From positions 558,001-622,000 of the forward strand of contig NZ_CP015080.1 in NCBI RefSeq assembly GCF_001611275.1: 64,000 bases of DNA, given 5' to 3'. Origin of the DNA: Desulfuromonas sp. DDH964 (lineage in GTDB: Bacteria > Desulfobacterota > Desulfuromonadia > Desulfuromonadales > DDH964). Below, in pieces: positions 37,099 through 46,501 of this stretch. The notes below the pieces were generated by a model. That model was not told where the DNA came from and did not search any database. It worked only from the letters and a program-made list of their open reading frames with translations. How positions within the stretch are numbered: the stretch's first letter is position 1; each line of letters opens with the position of its first letter. A program made the translations under genes and the position numbers.

Positions 37099-39243
37099 AT
37101 GACCGACGGTGCATGCCTCTTTGAGTCGCCTCAAGAGACCACCCGGCTGAAGGTCCTGGTGGTCGATGACGACTCCCTTATCCGCAGCGTCTATCGTGAG
37201 ATTCTGGAGGGGATCGACTGCCTGGTCGAAGAGGCGAGCGACGGACGGGGCGCCATCGAGCTTTTTCGCGCGACACCTCCGGATCTGGTGCTCCTCGATC
37301 TGATCATGCCGGGCATCGACGGCTTTGAAACCTGTCGCACTCTGCGCCAGTTGGAGGAGGGGAGAACGGTTCCCATCCTGGTGGTCACCGGCCTCCAGGA
37401 GAGCGCTGCCATCCATCGCGCCTATGAGGCCGGCGCCACCGATTTCATTGCCAAGCCGGTCCAGGCCGACCTGCTCGCCTACCGCGCCCTTTACCTGTTG
37501 AAGGCGGGGAAAACCTTCAACGCCCTGGTGCGCAACGAGGCCAATCTCCGCCTGTTGCGAACGGCAATTGAATCCTTGCCGATCGGCCTCACCATTACCG
37601 ATCGGCAGGGGAAGATCACCTTCGTCACCCCGGCCGAAGCGAAGATGCACGGCTACTGCACCGAGGAGTTGCTGAACCGGGATGTCCGGATTCTCGCGCC
37701 GCCACGGTTGCACAATCCTGCTGCAGGAAAACGATCCGAGACCTTTGTCGCGTGGTGCCGCGAAAGTGTCAATATCCGCAAGGATGGCGAGGAGTTCCCG
37801 GTGCAGATCTCTTCGGTGGCGGTCCGTGACGCCGAAGGGACCTTTCTCGGCGTCATTTCCTCCTGCGAGGATATTTCCGAACGCAAAAGAAGTGAGACCC
37901 TGATCCACCAGTTCGCCTATTCCGATGCCCTGACCGGGCTGCCCAACCGCACCCTCCTCATGGACCGGCTGAAGAACGCGCTGGCCATCGCCTCCCGGGA
38001 GCAGAGGAGTGTCTCCCTCCTCTTCCTCGACCTCGACAATTTCAAGGACATCAACGATACCAAGGGACATGCCTTCGGCGACAGGGTCCTCATAAGGGTC
38101 GCCGAAAGGCTCAGTGCCTGCGTGCGTGAGGCAGATACCCTGGCGCGATTCGGCGGGGACGAGTTCATCATCGTCCAATTGGTGGAAGAGGGTGAAAATA
38201 CGGCGAGCAGAACCGCGCAGCGAATCCTCGATGCTTTTCGCCGCCCCCTCGATATTGACGGGGAACGGATCGACGTCGGATTCAGCATCGGTATCGCCTG
38301 CTACCCGCAGGATGTTCAGGACCTTGGAGGCCTGTTGCGCAGCGCCGATACCGCCATGTATCGGGCCAAGGCCCTGGGTCGACACAACTATCAAACCTTT
38401 GCCGCAGAAATGAACGAGGAGGTCTTGGAGAAGGTGGCCCTGGAATCTTCTCTTCGAATGGCGCTGGACAATGGCGAATTTTCGGTTGCTTATCAGTCGC
38501 AATGGGACCTGCAGAGGGAGAGCTGCTGTGGCGTGGAGGCCTTGCTCCGCTGGAGCCATCCCCGGTTGGGAGAAATCGCGCCGCAGCGATTCATTCCCCT
38601 GGCCGAAAGAGGTGGCCAGATTCATTCCCTGGGCGAATGGACCCTGCGCCATGTTTGCGGGCAGGCAAGCTCCTGGATCCTGGCCGGGCTTCCCCTCGGG
38701 CGGATTGCCGTCAATATTTCCGGACACCAACTGAACCGCCCCGATTTTCCCCGGTGTCTCGCCGGAATCCTGGCCGAAGCCGGCCTCGCCCCGGCACATC
38801 TCGAACTGGAATTTACCGAAAAGGTTCTCATGGCGGATGCCGGCAAAACGATCGAAATTTTGCAGGCGCTGAAAGATATGGGAGTGAAGCTTTCCATCGA
38901 TGGCTTTGGAACCGGTTTTTCTTCCCTGAGCTACCTGAAACACCTTCCCGTCGACCGCATCAGGATCGACCGCAGTTTTATCGCCGGCATCGGCCATGAT
39001 TGCGGCGACGAAGCGATCGTGAAAGCGATCATCACCCTCGCCCACAACCTGAATATCCGCGTTTTGGGTGAAGGGGTGGAAACCCGCGAGCAATTGGACT
39101 TTTTGCGAAACCTCGGTTGCCACGAGGCCCAGGGGTTTTTGTTCGGAAAGGAGATGGGGTGGGCAGAGATCGAAATGTCCTGGCGGGAGAATGCGGGATT
39201 TTCCGAGGGGCTTGATCTGCAATGGAGTGTGCCCCGAACCTGA
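37099..39243 (+). CDS. REC-PAS-GGDEF-EAL c-di-GMP protein
   Basis: A 714-residue protein. The receiver (~12-130) has V-V-D-D-D, D in L-L-D-L-I-M-P and K in A-K-P-V. PAS/PAC spans ~150-275. GGDEF (~285-445) has an intact R-F-G-G-D-E-F and an intact I-site R-E-A-D. EAL (~460-700) keeps E-A-L, N in N-I-S-G-H and the last E and Q, but D-D-F-G-T-G reads D-G-F-G-T-G and the usual L-K-I-D Lys is Arg (I-R-I-D). The phosphodiesterase may thus be impaired and the protein mainly a cyclase. ATG 37099 excludes a non-conserved upstream extension. Confidence 0.9.
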   Translation: MTDGACLFESPQETTRLKVLVVDDDSLIRSVYREILEGIDCLVEEASDGRGAIELFRATPPDLVLLDLIMPGIDGFETCRTLRQLEEGRTVPILVVTGLQESAAIHRAYEAGATDFIAKPVQADLLAYRALYLLKAGKTFNALVRNEANLRLLRTAIESLPIGLTITDRQGKITFVTPAEAKMHGYCTEELLNRDVRILAPPRLHNPAAGKRSETFVAWCRESVNIRKDGEEFPVQISSVAVRDAEGTFLGVISSCEDISERKRSETLIHQFAYSDALTGLPNRTLLMDRLKNALAIASREQRSVSLLFLDLDNFKDINDTKGHAFGDRVLIRVAERLSACVREADTLARFGGDEFIIVQLVEEGENTASRTAQRILDAFRRPLDIDGERIDVGFSIGIACYPQDVQDLGGLLRSADTAMYRAKALGRHNYQTFAAEMNEEVLEKVALESSLRMALDNGEFSVAYQSQWDLQRESCCGVEALLRWSHPRLGEIAPQRFIPLAERGGQIHSLGEWTLRHVCGQASSWILAGLPLGRIAVNISGHQLNRPDFPRCLAGILAEAGLAPAHLELEFTEKVLMADAGKTIEILQALKDMGVKLSIDGFGTGFSSLSYLKHLPVDRIRIDRSFIAGIGHDCGDEAIVKAIITLAHNLNIRVLGEGVETREQLDFLRNLGCHEAQGFLFGKEMGWAEIEMSWRENAGFSEGLDLQWSVPRT

Positions 39244-39293
39244 CCCGCTCCCGCCGGGGGATGTTGACCCGGGGTCTGCTCCCTTTCCCCACA

Positions 39294-39336
39294 AAGCAAG
39301 CCCCCGCTGCCAAGATGGCTGCGGGGGCTTGCTTTT
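39294..39336. terminator. Bidirectional terminator between EAL gene and FKBP
   Basis: A 14-bp perfect stem (39294-39307 with 39321-39334) followed by TTTT on the + strand, between two convergent genes. Confidence 0.8.
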
Positions 39337-39357
39337 GCCGGAATTCAAGAGGCGCGA

Positions 39358-39786
39358 TCAGCCGAGTCCGACGACCTCGATTTCGAAGGTCAGGTCTTTG
39401 CCGGAGAGGGGGTGGTTGGCATCGAGGGTGATCTTGTCCCCATTGACCGAAGTCACCGCGACAACAAAGTTCTGGCCGTCTTCGCCACGGCTCTCGAACT
39501 GCATGCCGACCTGCGGGTCGGATTCCGGAGGGAACTGGCTGCGGTCGGCTTCCACCACCATCTGCTCGTGGTAGGGGCCGTAAGCCTGGTCGAAGGGGAT
39601 CGTCACGGTCTTGTTGTCGCCGACCGCCATGCCGACCACGGCGTTGTCGAAGCCGGGGATCAGTTGACCGGCACCGAGGGTGAATTCGAGGGGTTCGCGA
39701 TCCGCGGAGGAATCGAAGACGGTGCCATCGTCCAGTTTCCCGGTGTAATGGACCTTGACGGTGTCGCCGTTCTTTGCCTGTGCCAT
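39358..39786 (-). CDS. FKBP-type prolyl isomerase, SlyD-like
   Basis: A 142-residue cytoplasmic peptidyl-prolyl isomerase and chaperone. The FKBP part begins V-K-V-H-Y-T-G-K-L-D-D-G-T-V-F-D-S-S (residues 10-27), followed by G-A-G-Q-L-I-P-G-F-D-N-A-V-V-G-M. Residues ~70-120 form the SlyD-type insert-in-flap domain. It lacks the Cys/His-rich metal tail of E. coli SlyD. GGAGA lies upstream of the ATG. Confidence 0.92.
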   Translation of the reverse strand: MAQAKNGDTVKVHYTGKLDDGTVFDSSADREPLEFTLGAGQLIPGFDNAVVGMAVGDNKTVTIPFDQAYGPYHEQMVVEADRSQFPPESDPQVGMQFESRGEDGQNFVVAVTSVNGDKITLDANHPLSGKDLTFEIEVVGLG

Positions 39787-39908
39787 TGAACGTCTCCTTT
39801 GATTTGGGGGCGAAAGAACTTCACCCTAGCAGATCGGTGGTAAATTAGTAAACCCCCGGCGGCCACTTTTCCCCGAAACTGGGCCCAAACAGTATTAATT
39901 CATTCGAT

Positions 39909-39924
39909 TGACTGAACCCAGTCA
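39909..39924. promoter_or_regulatory. Candidate operator of the TetR-type regulator
   Basis: A perfect palindrome TGACTG-AACC-CAGTCA lies 37 bases before the TetR start in the divergent gap with the FKBP gene. Autoregulation through it is inferred. Confidence 0.6.
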
Positions 39925-39960
39925 GGGGGGTATGGTTAAGGAAAAACAAAGGAAGCGATC

Positions 39961-40674
39961 ATGCAGAAAAAGATAAATTCCGGTGGTCCCCCGAAAGAAG
40001 ACCCGGCCCATACCCGGGACCGCCTGCTTGAGGCCGGGCTCGAGGTTTTCGGTGAGTACGGCTATGGCGGGGCGACCACCCGCCTGCTCGCCGAACGGGC
40101 CCGGGTCAACCTGGCGGCGATCCCCTACCACTTCGGTGGCAAGGAGGGGCTCTACCAGGCGGTGGTGACACAGATCGCCGGGCGGGTGCGGCAAAGGCTC
40201 GATCCGCTCCTTGCCGAGATCGGCAGTGCCCGGCGAAGCGGGGCCACCGATGCCGCAGCCGCGCTGGTCCTGCTCGAACGGCTGCTGGCGGCGCTGGTCG
40301 AATTTATCGTCGGCACCCCGGAGGCGGCGCGTTTCAGCCACATCGTGCTGCGTGAACAGCTCTCGCCGTCGGCGGCCTACGCCATCGTCTTCGAGCGGAT
40401 CATGCAGCCGCTAATGGAGGCGCTGGCAGCCCTGGTCGCGGCCGCCGGCGGCGGCACGGTGGTCGGGCCGTGGCAGCGGCTGCAGGCGATGACTTTGCTC
40501 GGCCAGGTCCTGGTCTTCCGTTTCGGCCGGGAGACGGCGGTGCGCGGGCTCGGCATGAGCGGTTACAGCGCTGAAGAGACGGCGGCGATCCGGGACGTGG
40601 TCCTCGCCCACACCCGGGCGATCGTGACGAGTGCCGTGGTGCCGCCGGGGCAGGCGGAAGGAGAGCAAGCATGA
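39961..40674 (+). CDS. cecR: TetR/AcrR regulator, CecR-like
   Basis: A 237-residue repressor. The TetR helix-turn-helix (~18-65) contains G-A-T-T-R-L-L-A-E-R-A-R-V-N, then I-P-Y-H-F-G-G-K-E-G-L-Y. The C-terminal ligand domain matches the CecR/DUF1956 type in length. It is followed, overlapping ATGA, by a HlyD-ATPase-permease-permease set in the same order as E. coli cecR-ybhGFSR. Confidence 0.85.
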   Translation: MQKKINSGGPPKEDPAHTRDRLLEAGLEVFGEYGYGGATTRLLAERARVNLAAIPYHFGGKEGLYQAVVTQIAGRVRQRLDPLLAEIGSARRSGATDAAAALVLLERLLAALVEFIVGTPEAARFSHIVLREQLSPSAAYAIVFERIMQPLMEALAALVAAAGGGTVVGPWQRLQAMTLLGQVLVFRFGRETAVRGLGMSGYSAEETAAIRDVVLAHTRAIVTSAVVPPGQAEGEQA

Positions 40675-41678
40675 AAAAGCGAATCGTGGTCGGGATCGTG
40701 CTGCTGCTGGTGGCCGCGGCGGCCGCCGGCGGCTGGTGGCTGCGCCGGCAGGAGGCGCCACCGGCGCAGTTGACCCTTTACGGCAATGTCGATATCCGCA
40801 AGGTCGACCTCGCCTTCCGCGTCGGCGGGCGGCTGGCGACCCTGGCGGCGGAAGAGGGGGATCGCCTTGCCGCCGGGGAGCCGGTTGCCCGTCTTGAACA
40901 GGAGCCCTACCGGGACGAGCTGCAGCTGGCCGAGGCGCAGCAGGCCCAGGCTGCCGCACAGCTGACCAAGTTGGAGGCGGGGAACCGGCAGCAGGAGATA
41001 GCGCAGGCGCGGGCCCTGGTCCAGGAGCGGGCGGCGACGGTCGCCAACCTCGAACGCGAGTCCGAGCGCAAGCAAAAGCTGCTTGCCGACGGCTTCATCG
41101 CGCGCCAGGATTTCGACAACGTCAGCGCCAGCCTCGCCGAAGCCCGGGCCCGGCTCGAGACCGCCCGCCAGGGCCTCAAGCTGGCCGCGGCCGGGTTTCG
41201 TCAGGAGGATATTGCGGCGGCCCGGGCCGACCTGGCGGCAGCGCAGGCGCGCCTCGCCACCGCTCGTACCCGCCTCCATGATACCGAACTGTTCGCCCCC
41301 GCCGCCGGCGTGCTGCTGACCCGGGTGGTCGAACCGGGCGCGATTGTCGCCCCCGGCCAGACCGTGGCGACCCTCTCCCTCGATAATCCGGTCTGGGTAA
41401 GGGTCTATGTCGATGAGCCGGACCTGGGACGACTGGCGCCGGGGATGGCGGCGCAGATCTACACCGACAGCGCCCCCGATCACCCCTACCAGGGGCAGGT
41501 CGGCTTCATCTCCCCCGAGGCCGAGTTCACCCCCAAGTCGGTGCAGACCGAGGCGCTGCGCACCCGCCTCGTCTACCAGGTTCGCATCATTGCGGAGAAT
41601 CCCGACCAGGGGCTGCGCCAGGGGATGCCAGTCACCGTGCGCCTGCCGACGGCGGCCGCGGCCGCTGGCGGGGGCTGA
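40671..41678 (+). CDS. ybhG: HlyD-family membrane fusion protein, YbhG-like
   Basis: A 335-residue periplasmic adaptor. One N-terminal membrane anchor (~5-25) is followed by L-Y-G-N-V-D-I-R-K-V-D-L-A-F-R-V-G-G-R, the YbhG/EmrA lipoyl half. A long Q/A/E-rich hairpin spans ~75-195, followed by the second lipoyl half and beta-barrel (V-W-V-R-V-Y-V-D-E-P-D-L near 237). It links the ABC permeases to an outer-membrane channel. Confidence 0.9.
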   Translation: MKKRIVVGIVLLLVAAAAAGGWWLRRQEAPPAQLTLYGNVDIRKVDLAFRVGGRLATLAAEEGDRLAAGEPVARLEQEPYRDELQLAEAQQAQAAAQLTKLEAGNRQQEIAQARALVQERAATVANLERESERKQKLLADGFIARQDFDNVSASLAEARARLETARQGLKLAAAGFRQEDIAAARADLAAAQARLATARTRLHDTELFAPAAGVLLTRVVEPGAIVAPGQTVATLSLDNPVWVRVYVDEPDLGRLAPGMAAQIYTDSAPDHPYQGQVGFISPEAEFTPKSVQTEALRTRLVYQVRIIAENPDQGLRQGMPVTVRLPTAAAAAGGG

Positions 41679-41681
41679 GCC

Positions 41682-43415
41682 ATGACCGTCCCCGCGGTCG
41701 CCATCCGTCAGCTCTCCTTTGCCTATCTGCCGGGACAGCCGGCCCTCGCCGAACTCAGTGCGGCGATCGAGCCGGGGCGGGTTACCGGCCTGGTTGGCCC
41801 GGACGGCGCCGGCAAGACGACCCTGCTCCGCCTCCTCGCCGGTCTGCTGTTGCCCGATGCCGGGACGGTCGAGCTGTTCGGCACCGGAACCCGCCGCGAG
41901 ACGGCCCTCCCCGCCGGGCTGATCGGCTACATGCCGCAGAAGTTCGGCCTCTACGAAGAGCTGTCGGTGCTGCAGAACCTGCGTCTCTATGCCGACCTGC
42001 AGGGGGTGACCGGCGCCGAGCGCGAAGCGGCCTTTGCCCGGCTCCTCGAATTCACCGCCCTCACCCCCTTCCAGGGGCGCCGCGCCGGCCAGCTCTCGGG
42101 GGGGATGAAGCAGAAGCTCGGCCTCGCCTGTGCGCTGATCCGCAAGCCGCGGCTGCTCCTCCTCGATGAGCCGAGCGTCGGCGTCGATCCGGTGAGCCGC
42201 CGCGAGCTGTGGCGGATGGTGCGCGAGCTGGTCGACCCGGAGATGGCAGTCCTCTGGTCGACCGCCTACCTCGACGAGGCGGAGAAGTGCGACGCCGTTC
42301 TGCTGCTCAACCAGGGAGAACTCCTCTTTGCCGGTCCCCCCGGTGAGCTGACCGCGCGGGTGGCGGGACGTTCCTTCCAGGTCCAGGGGATCAAAGGGAG
42401 TCGCCGCCAGCTCCTGAGCCGGGCGTTGCAACGCCCCGAGGTCCAGGACGGCATCGTCCAGGGGCAGAACGTGCGGCTGGTGCTGCGCCCCGCGGTCGAC
42501 CCGCCAACCCTGGCGGAGCTGGGCGCCGGGGAAGGAGCCCGGCTGGTGGCGGTGGAGGCGCGCTTCGAGGATGCCTTTGTCGATATCCTCGGCGGCGGGC
42601 CGGGGGGCGAGTCGGTGCTGGCGGCCAGCCTCGCGCCGGCGCCGGCGAGCGCCGGGCCGACGGTGGAGGGGGAGGGGCTGACCAAGCGCTTTGGCGACTT
42701 CACCGCGGTCGCTGATGTCAACTTCAGCATCGGCCGCGGCGAGATTTTCGGCCTGCTCGGGCCCAACGGCGCCGGCAAGTCGACCACCTTCAAAATGCTC
42801 TGCGGCCTGCTCAAGCCGAGCGCCGGCAGTGGCCGGGTGGTCGGCTTCGATCTGCAGCGGGCGCCGGGCAAGGCCCGCGCCCGTCTCGGCTACATGGCGC
42901 AGAAGTTCTCCCTCTACGGCGACCTCACGTCGCGCCAGAACCTCCTCTTCTTCTCCGGGGTCTACGGCCTGCGCGGCCGGAAGCAGCAGGCGATGGTGAC
43001 GCAGATGGTCGACGTCTTCGGCCTGCAGCCGCATCTTAATGACGCCGCCGGAGAGCTCCCCCTCGGCTTCAAGCAGCGCCTGGCCCTCGCCTGCGCGGTG
43101 ATGCACCAGCCGCCGGTCCTCTTCCTCGACGAGCCGACCTCGGGGGTCGATCCGCTGACCCGGCGCGAGTTCTGGACCCACATCAACGGCCTGGTCGAGA
43201 AGGGGGTGACGGTGCTGGTCACCACCCACTTCATGGACGAGGCCGAGTACTGCGACCGCATCGGCCTGGTTTACCAGGGGCGGATCATCGCCAGCGGCTC
43301 CCCCGACGAGCTCAAGACCCGGATGCGCAGCAGCGAGCGCCCCGACCCGACCCTGGAGGACACCTTCATCGCCCTCCTCGAGGAGTGGGACGCGCAGCAG
43401 TGGGAGGCGGTATGA
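41682..43415 (+). CDS. ybhF: Tandem ABC ATPase, YbhF-like
   Basis: A 577-residue protein with two nucleotide-binding domains. Domain 1 has Walker A G-P-D-G-A-G-K-T-T (near 39), signature L-S-G-G-M-K-Q-K (near 139) and Walker B L-L-L-L-D-E-P. Domain 2 has G-P-N-G-A-G-K-S-T (near 361), a variant signature L-P-L-G-F-K-Q-R (near 458) and V-L-F-L-D-E-P-T-S-G-V-D. Such fused ATPases drive ABC-2 exporters; E. coli YbhFSR is reported to export drugs and cations. Confidence 0.93.
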   Translation: MTVPAVAIRQLSFAYLPGQPALAELSAAIEPGRVTGLVGPDGAGKTTLLRLLAGLLLPDAGTVELFGTGTRRETALPAGLIGYMPQKFGLYEELSVLQNLRLYADLQGVTGAEREAAFARLLEFTALTPFQGRRAGQLSGGMKQKLGLACALIRKPRLLLLDEPSVGVDPVSRRELWRMVRELVDPEMAVLWSTAYLDEAEKCDAVLLLNQGELLFAGPPGELTARVAGRSFQVQGIKGSRRQLLSRALQRPEVQDGIVQGQNVRLVLRPAVDPPTLAELGAGEGARLVAVEARFEDAFVDILGGGPGGESVLAASLAPAPASAGPTVEGEGLTKRFGDFTAVADVNFSIGRGEIFGLLGPNGAGKSTTFKMLCGLLKPSAGSGRVVGFDLQRAPGKARARLGYMAQKFSLYGDLTSRQNLLFFSGVYGLRGRKQQAMVTQMVDVFGLQPHLNDAAGELPLGFKQRLALACAVMHQPPVLFLDEPTSGVDPLTRREFWTHINGLVEKGVTVLVTTHFMDEAEYCDRIGLVYQGRIIASGSPDELKTRMRSSERPDPTLEDTFIALLEEWDAQQWEAV

Positions 43416-44533
43416 ACCTGCGGCTGCGACGGCTGGGGGCGCTGATGCTCAAGGAGTTCGTGCAGATCCTGCGCGATCCGAGCAGCCTGCTGATCGCCTT
43501 TGTCCTGCCGCTGATCCTCCTCTTCCTGTTCGGCTACGGAGTCTCTCTCGACGCCCGCCAGGTCCCCCTCGGCGTGGCGCTGGAGGGGAGCGGCCCGGGC
43601 GCCCACAGCCTCGCCCGCGCCTTTGCCGCCAGCCCCTATTTTGCCGTGGTCGAGTCCCGCAGCAGCCCTCCGTTGCAGGAAGAACTCCTCGCCGGCCGGT
43701 TGCGCGGGTTGGTGGTGATCCCGGCGGACTTCGACCGCCGGCTCGCAAGCGGCGCGGCGCCCCAGCTCCAGATCATCGCCGACGGCAGCGAGACCAACAC
43801 TGCCAATTTTGTCCAGAATTATGCCCAGGGGGTGGTTGCCACCTGGCAGGCGCGCCAGGGGCTGGAACAGGGCCAGAGCGCTGCGGGGGGGCCGCAGCTG
43901 CTGCCGCGGGTCTGGTTCAACCCGGAGCTGGCGAGCCGCAACTCGCTCGTCCCCGGCGCAGTGGCGATCATCATGGCGATCATCGGCACCCTGCTCACCG
44001 CCCTGGTCGTTGCCCGGGAGTGGGAGCGCGGCACCATGGAGGCGCTCCTTGCCACCCCGGTGGGGGTGGCCGAGCTGATCATCGGCAAGCTCGTCCCCTA
44101 CTTCCTGCTCGGCATGGCGGCGATGCTTGGCAGCGTGGTGGTCGCGGTCTTCCTCTTCGGGCTGCCGTTCCGCGGCTCGCTGCTGGCGCTGCTGGCGACG
44201 GCCGTCGCCTTTCTCCTCGCTGCTCTCGGCCAGGGGCTGCTGATCTCGACGCTGGCAAAAAACCAGTTCGTCGCCTCGCAGGTGGCGGTGATCACCGGCT
44301 TTTTGCCGGCGTTTCTCCTCTCCGGTTTCCTCTTTGAGATCTCCTCGATGCCGCTGCCGATCCGCGGTCTGACCCACATCATCGCCGCCCGCTACCTGGT
44401 GACCAACCTGCAGACCCTCTTCCTTGCCGGCGATGTCTGGCCGCTCCTGCTGCCGAACATCCTGATCCTGCTGCTGCTGGCGGCACTCCTCTTTCTGCTC
44501 ACGGCGAAGAAGACCGTGAAGCGGCTGAGGTGA
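43412..44533 (+). CDS. ybhS: ABC-2 permease, YbhS-like
   Basis: A 373-residue permease. One N-terminal helix (~25-45, L-P-L-I-L-L-F-L-F-G-Y-G-V) leads to a ~130-residue periplasmic domain, followed by about five helices from ~180. R-D-P-S-S-L-L-I near residue 20 is the ABC-2 coupling-region pattern. ATG 43412 overlaps the ATPase stop (ATGA). Confidence 0.92.
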   Translation: MNLRLRRLGALMLKEFVQILRDPSSLLIAFVLPLILLFLFGYGVSLDARQVPLGVALEGSGPGAHSLARAFAASPYFAVVESRSSPPLQEELLAGRLRGLVVIPADFDRRLASGAAPQLQIIADGSETNTANFVQNYAQGVVATWQARQGLEQGQSAAGGPQLLPRVWFNPELASRNSLVPGAVAIIMAIIGTLLTALVVAREWERGTMEALLATPVGVAELIIGKLVPYFLLGMAAMLGSVVVAVFLFGLPFRGSLLALLATAVAFLLAALGQGLLISTLAKNQFVASQVAVITGFLPAFLLSGFLFEISSMPLPIRGLTHIIAARYLVTNLQTLFLAGDVWPLLLPNILILLLLAALLFLLTAKKTVKRLR

Positions 44534-44534
44534 C

Positions 44535-45638
44535 ATGTTCGGACGGATTTACACCCTCATCGTCAAGGAGCTGCTGGCGCTGCTGCGCGACAAGAAGAGC
44601 CGCTTCGTCCTCATCGTGCCGCCGCTGGTGCAGCTCTTCGTCTTCTCCTTCGCCGCCACCATGGAGGTCGACAACCAGACCCTGGCGATCCTCAACCTGG
44701 ACCGGGGGCGCCCGGCGCAGGTGCTCGCCGCCCGCTTTGCCGCCGCCAGCAACTTCCGCACCATCCTGCCGCTGCAGCGCCCGGAACAGGTGGTGCCCCT
44801 CATCGACCGCCAGCAGGCGATCGCGGTGCTGTCGATTCCGGCCGACTTTTCCGCCAACCTCGCCGCCGGGCGGCCGGCGCCGGTCAGCTTCATCGTCGAT
44901 GGGCGCAAGACCAACGCGGCGCAGATTGTCCAGGGCTACGCCCAGCGCATCGTCAACCAGTACCGCGCCGAGGTGACCTCCGGCGTCGGCCCGCCCGCCG
45001 TCGAGCTGGTGGTGCGCAACTGGTTCAACCCCAACCTCACCTTCCGCTGGTACACGGTGCCGAGCCTGGTTTGCATTCTCACCACCCTGATCGGGGTGCT
45101 GGTCACGGCCCTCTCCGTCGCCCGGGAGCGGGAAATGGGGACCTTCGACCAGCTGCTGGTCTCGCCGCTGCATCCCCTCGAAATCCTTGCCGGCAAGGCA
45201 CTGCCGGCGCTGCTGGTGGCGGTCGCCGAGGGGAGCTTCATGATCCTCGCCGCGGTGGTGCTGCTGCGGGTCCCCTTCGAGGGGTCGCTGCTCCTCCTTT
45301 ACGCCAGCATGGTGGTCTTTCTGGCGGCAGTGATCGGCGTCGGCCTCTTCATCTCCGCCCTCTCCATGACCCAGCAGCAGGCGATCCTCGGCACCTTCGT
45401 CTTCCTGGTGCCGGCGATCATTCTCTCCGGTTTCGCCACCCCGATCGAGAACATGCCCGAGTGGCTGCAACTGCTCACCTACGCCAACCCGCTGCGCTAC
45501 TTCATGGTGGTGGTCAAGGGGATTTTTCTCAAGGATATCGGCGCGGCGCTGGTCTGGAGCATGACCTGGCCGCTGGCGCTGATCGCGGCGGTCACCCTGG
45601 GGAGCGCAACCTGGCTCTTCCGGCGGCGCATGGAGTGA
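44535..45638 (+). CDS. ybhR: ABC-2 permease, YbhR-like
   Basis: A 367-residue permease of the same architecture as the preceding one: K-E-L-L-A-L-L-R-D-K-K-S-R near residue 10, helix 1 (~25-40), periplasmic domain, then five or six helices. It begins 1 base after the ybhS stop and completes the exporter heterodimer. Confidence 0.92.
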   Translation: MFGRIYTLIVKELLALLRDKKSRFVLIVPPLVQLFVFSFAATMEVDNQTLAILNLDRGRPAQVLAARFAAASNFRTILPLQRPEQVVPLIDRQQAIAVLSIPADFSANLAAGRPAPVSFIVDGRKTNAAQIVQGYAQRIVNQYRAEVTSGVGPPAVELVVRNWFNPNLTFRWYTVPSLVCILTTLIGVLVTALSVAREREMGTFDQLLVSPLHPLEILAGKALPALLVAVAEGSFMILAAVVLLRVPFEGSLLLLYASMVVFLAAVIGVGLFISALSMTQQQAILGTFVFLVPAIILSGFATPIENMPEWLQLLTYANPLRYFMVVVKGIFLKDIGAALVWSMTWPLALIAAVTLGSATWLFRRRME

Positions 45639-45734
45639 GGCGGGGCGTTGCGGTATGCTTGAGGCGTGAGGCCCAGGTCCCGCACCCGTGGCGGGCAGCC
45701 TGGTTGACCGCCTCTCTCGCCGAAAGGAGTGGCC

Positions 45735-46499
45735 ATGATCAAGGGTGTGCTGCTCGACCTGAGCGGAACCGTCTATGTAGGCGATGAGCTGGTGCCGGGC
45801 GCGGCGGCGGCGATCGAGGAGCTGCAGCGGCGGCAGATCCCGCTGCGCTATCTCACCAACACCTCGCGCCGCCCGCGCCGGGTCATTGTCGAGAAGCTGC
45901 GCCGGATGGGACTCGAAATCGCCGAGGCGGAGGTCTTTACCGCGCCGCAGGCGGTGCGCGACTACCTGCTGGAGCATCGCTTCACCCCCTGGCTGCTGGT
46001 TCATCCCGCGGTGGAGGAGGAGTTCGCTGACCTGGTCGGCCCGCAGCCGGATGCCGTGGTCCTCGGCGATGCCGCTGACGCCTTCAGTTACGCCAGCCTC
46101 AACCAGGCCTTTCGCCTGCTCCTCGACGGCGCGCGGCTGCTGGCGGTCGGGGACAACCGCTATTTCCGCGAGTCGGAGGGGATGAGCCTCGACGCCGGCC
46201 CCTTCGTCGCCGCCCTGGAGTACGCTGCCGGCTGCCAGGCGATCATTCTCGGCAAGCCGTCACCGGCCTTTTTCCATGCGGCGGCGAGCGAGCTCGGCTG
46301 CCGGCCGGGAGAAGTGCTGATGGTCGGGGATGATGTCGCTTCCGATGTCAACGGTGCGCTCAAGGCGGGGCTGAAAGCGGCGCTGGTGCGCACCGGCAAG
46401 TACCGGCCGGGGGACGAGGCGCAGATCTGTGCGCCGGGTGCCTGCGTCTGCGCCGATCTGAGTGAGGCGCTGGCGGATCTGCTGGCGACGGAGCGCTAG
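45735..46499 (+). CDS. HAD-IIA phosphatase, LHPP/HDHD2-like
   Basis: A 254-residue HAD hydrolase with the IIA cap. Motif I reads L-L-D-L-S-G-T, with Ser in place of the second Asp, as in the LHPP/HDHD2 branch. Motif II is T-N-T-S-R near residue 41, the motif III Lys is in L-G-K-P-S-P near 174, and motif IV is V-G-D-D-V-A-S-D near 199. The substrate is unknown. AAGGAG precedes ATG 45735. Confidence 0.88.
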   Translation: MIKGVLLDLSGTVYVGDELVPGAAAAIEELQRRQIPLRYLTNTSRRPRRVIVEKLRRMGLEIAEAEVFTAPQAVRDYLLEHRFTPWLLVHPAVEEEFADLVGPQPDAVVLGDAADAFSYASLNQAFRLLLDGARLLAVGDNRYFRESEGMSLDAGPFVAALEYAAGCQAIILGKPSPAFFHAAASELGCRPGEVLMVGDDVASDVNGALKAGLKAALVRTGKYRPGDEAQICAPGACVCADLSEALADLLATER

Positions 46500-46501
46500 G
46501 C

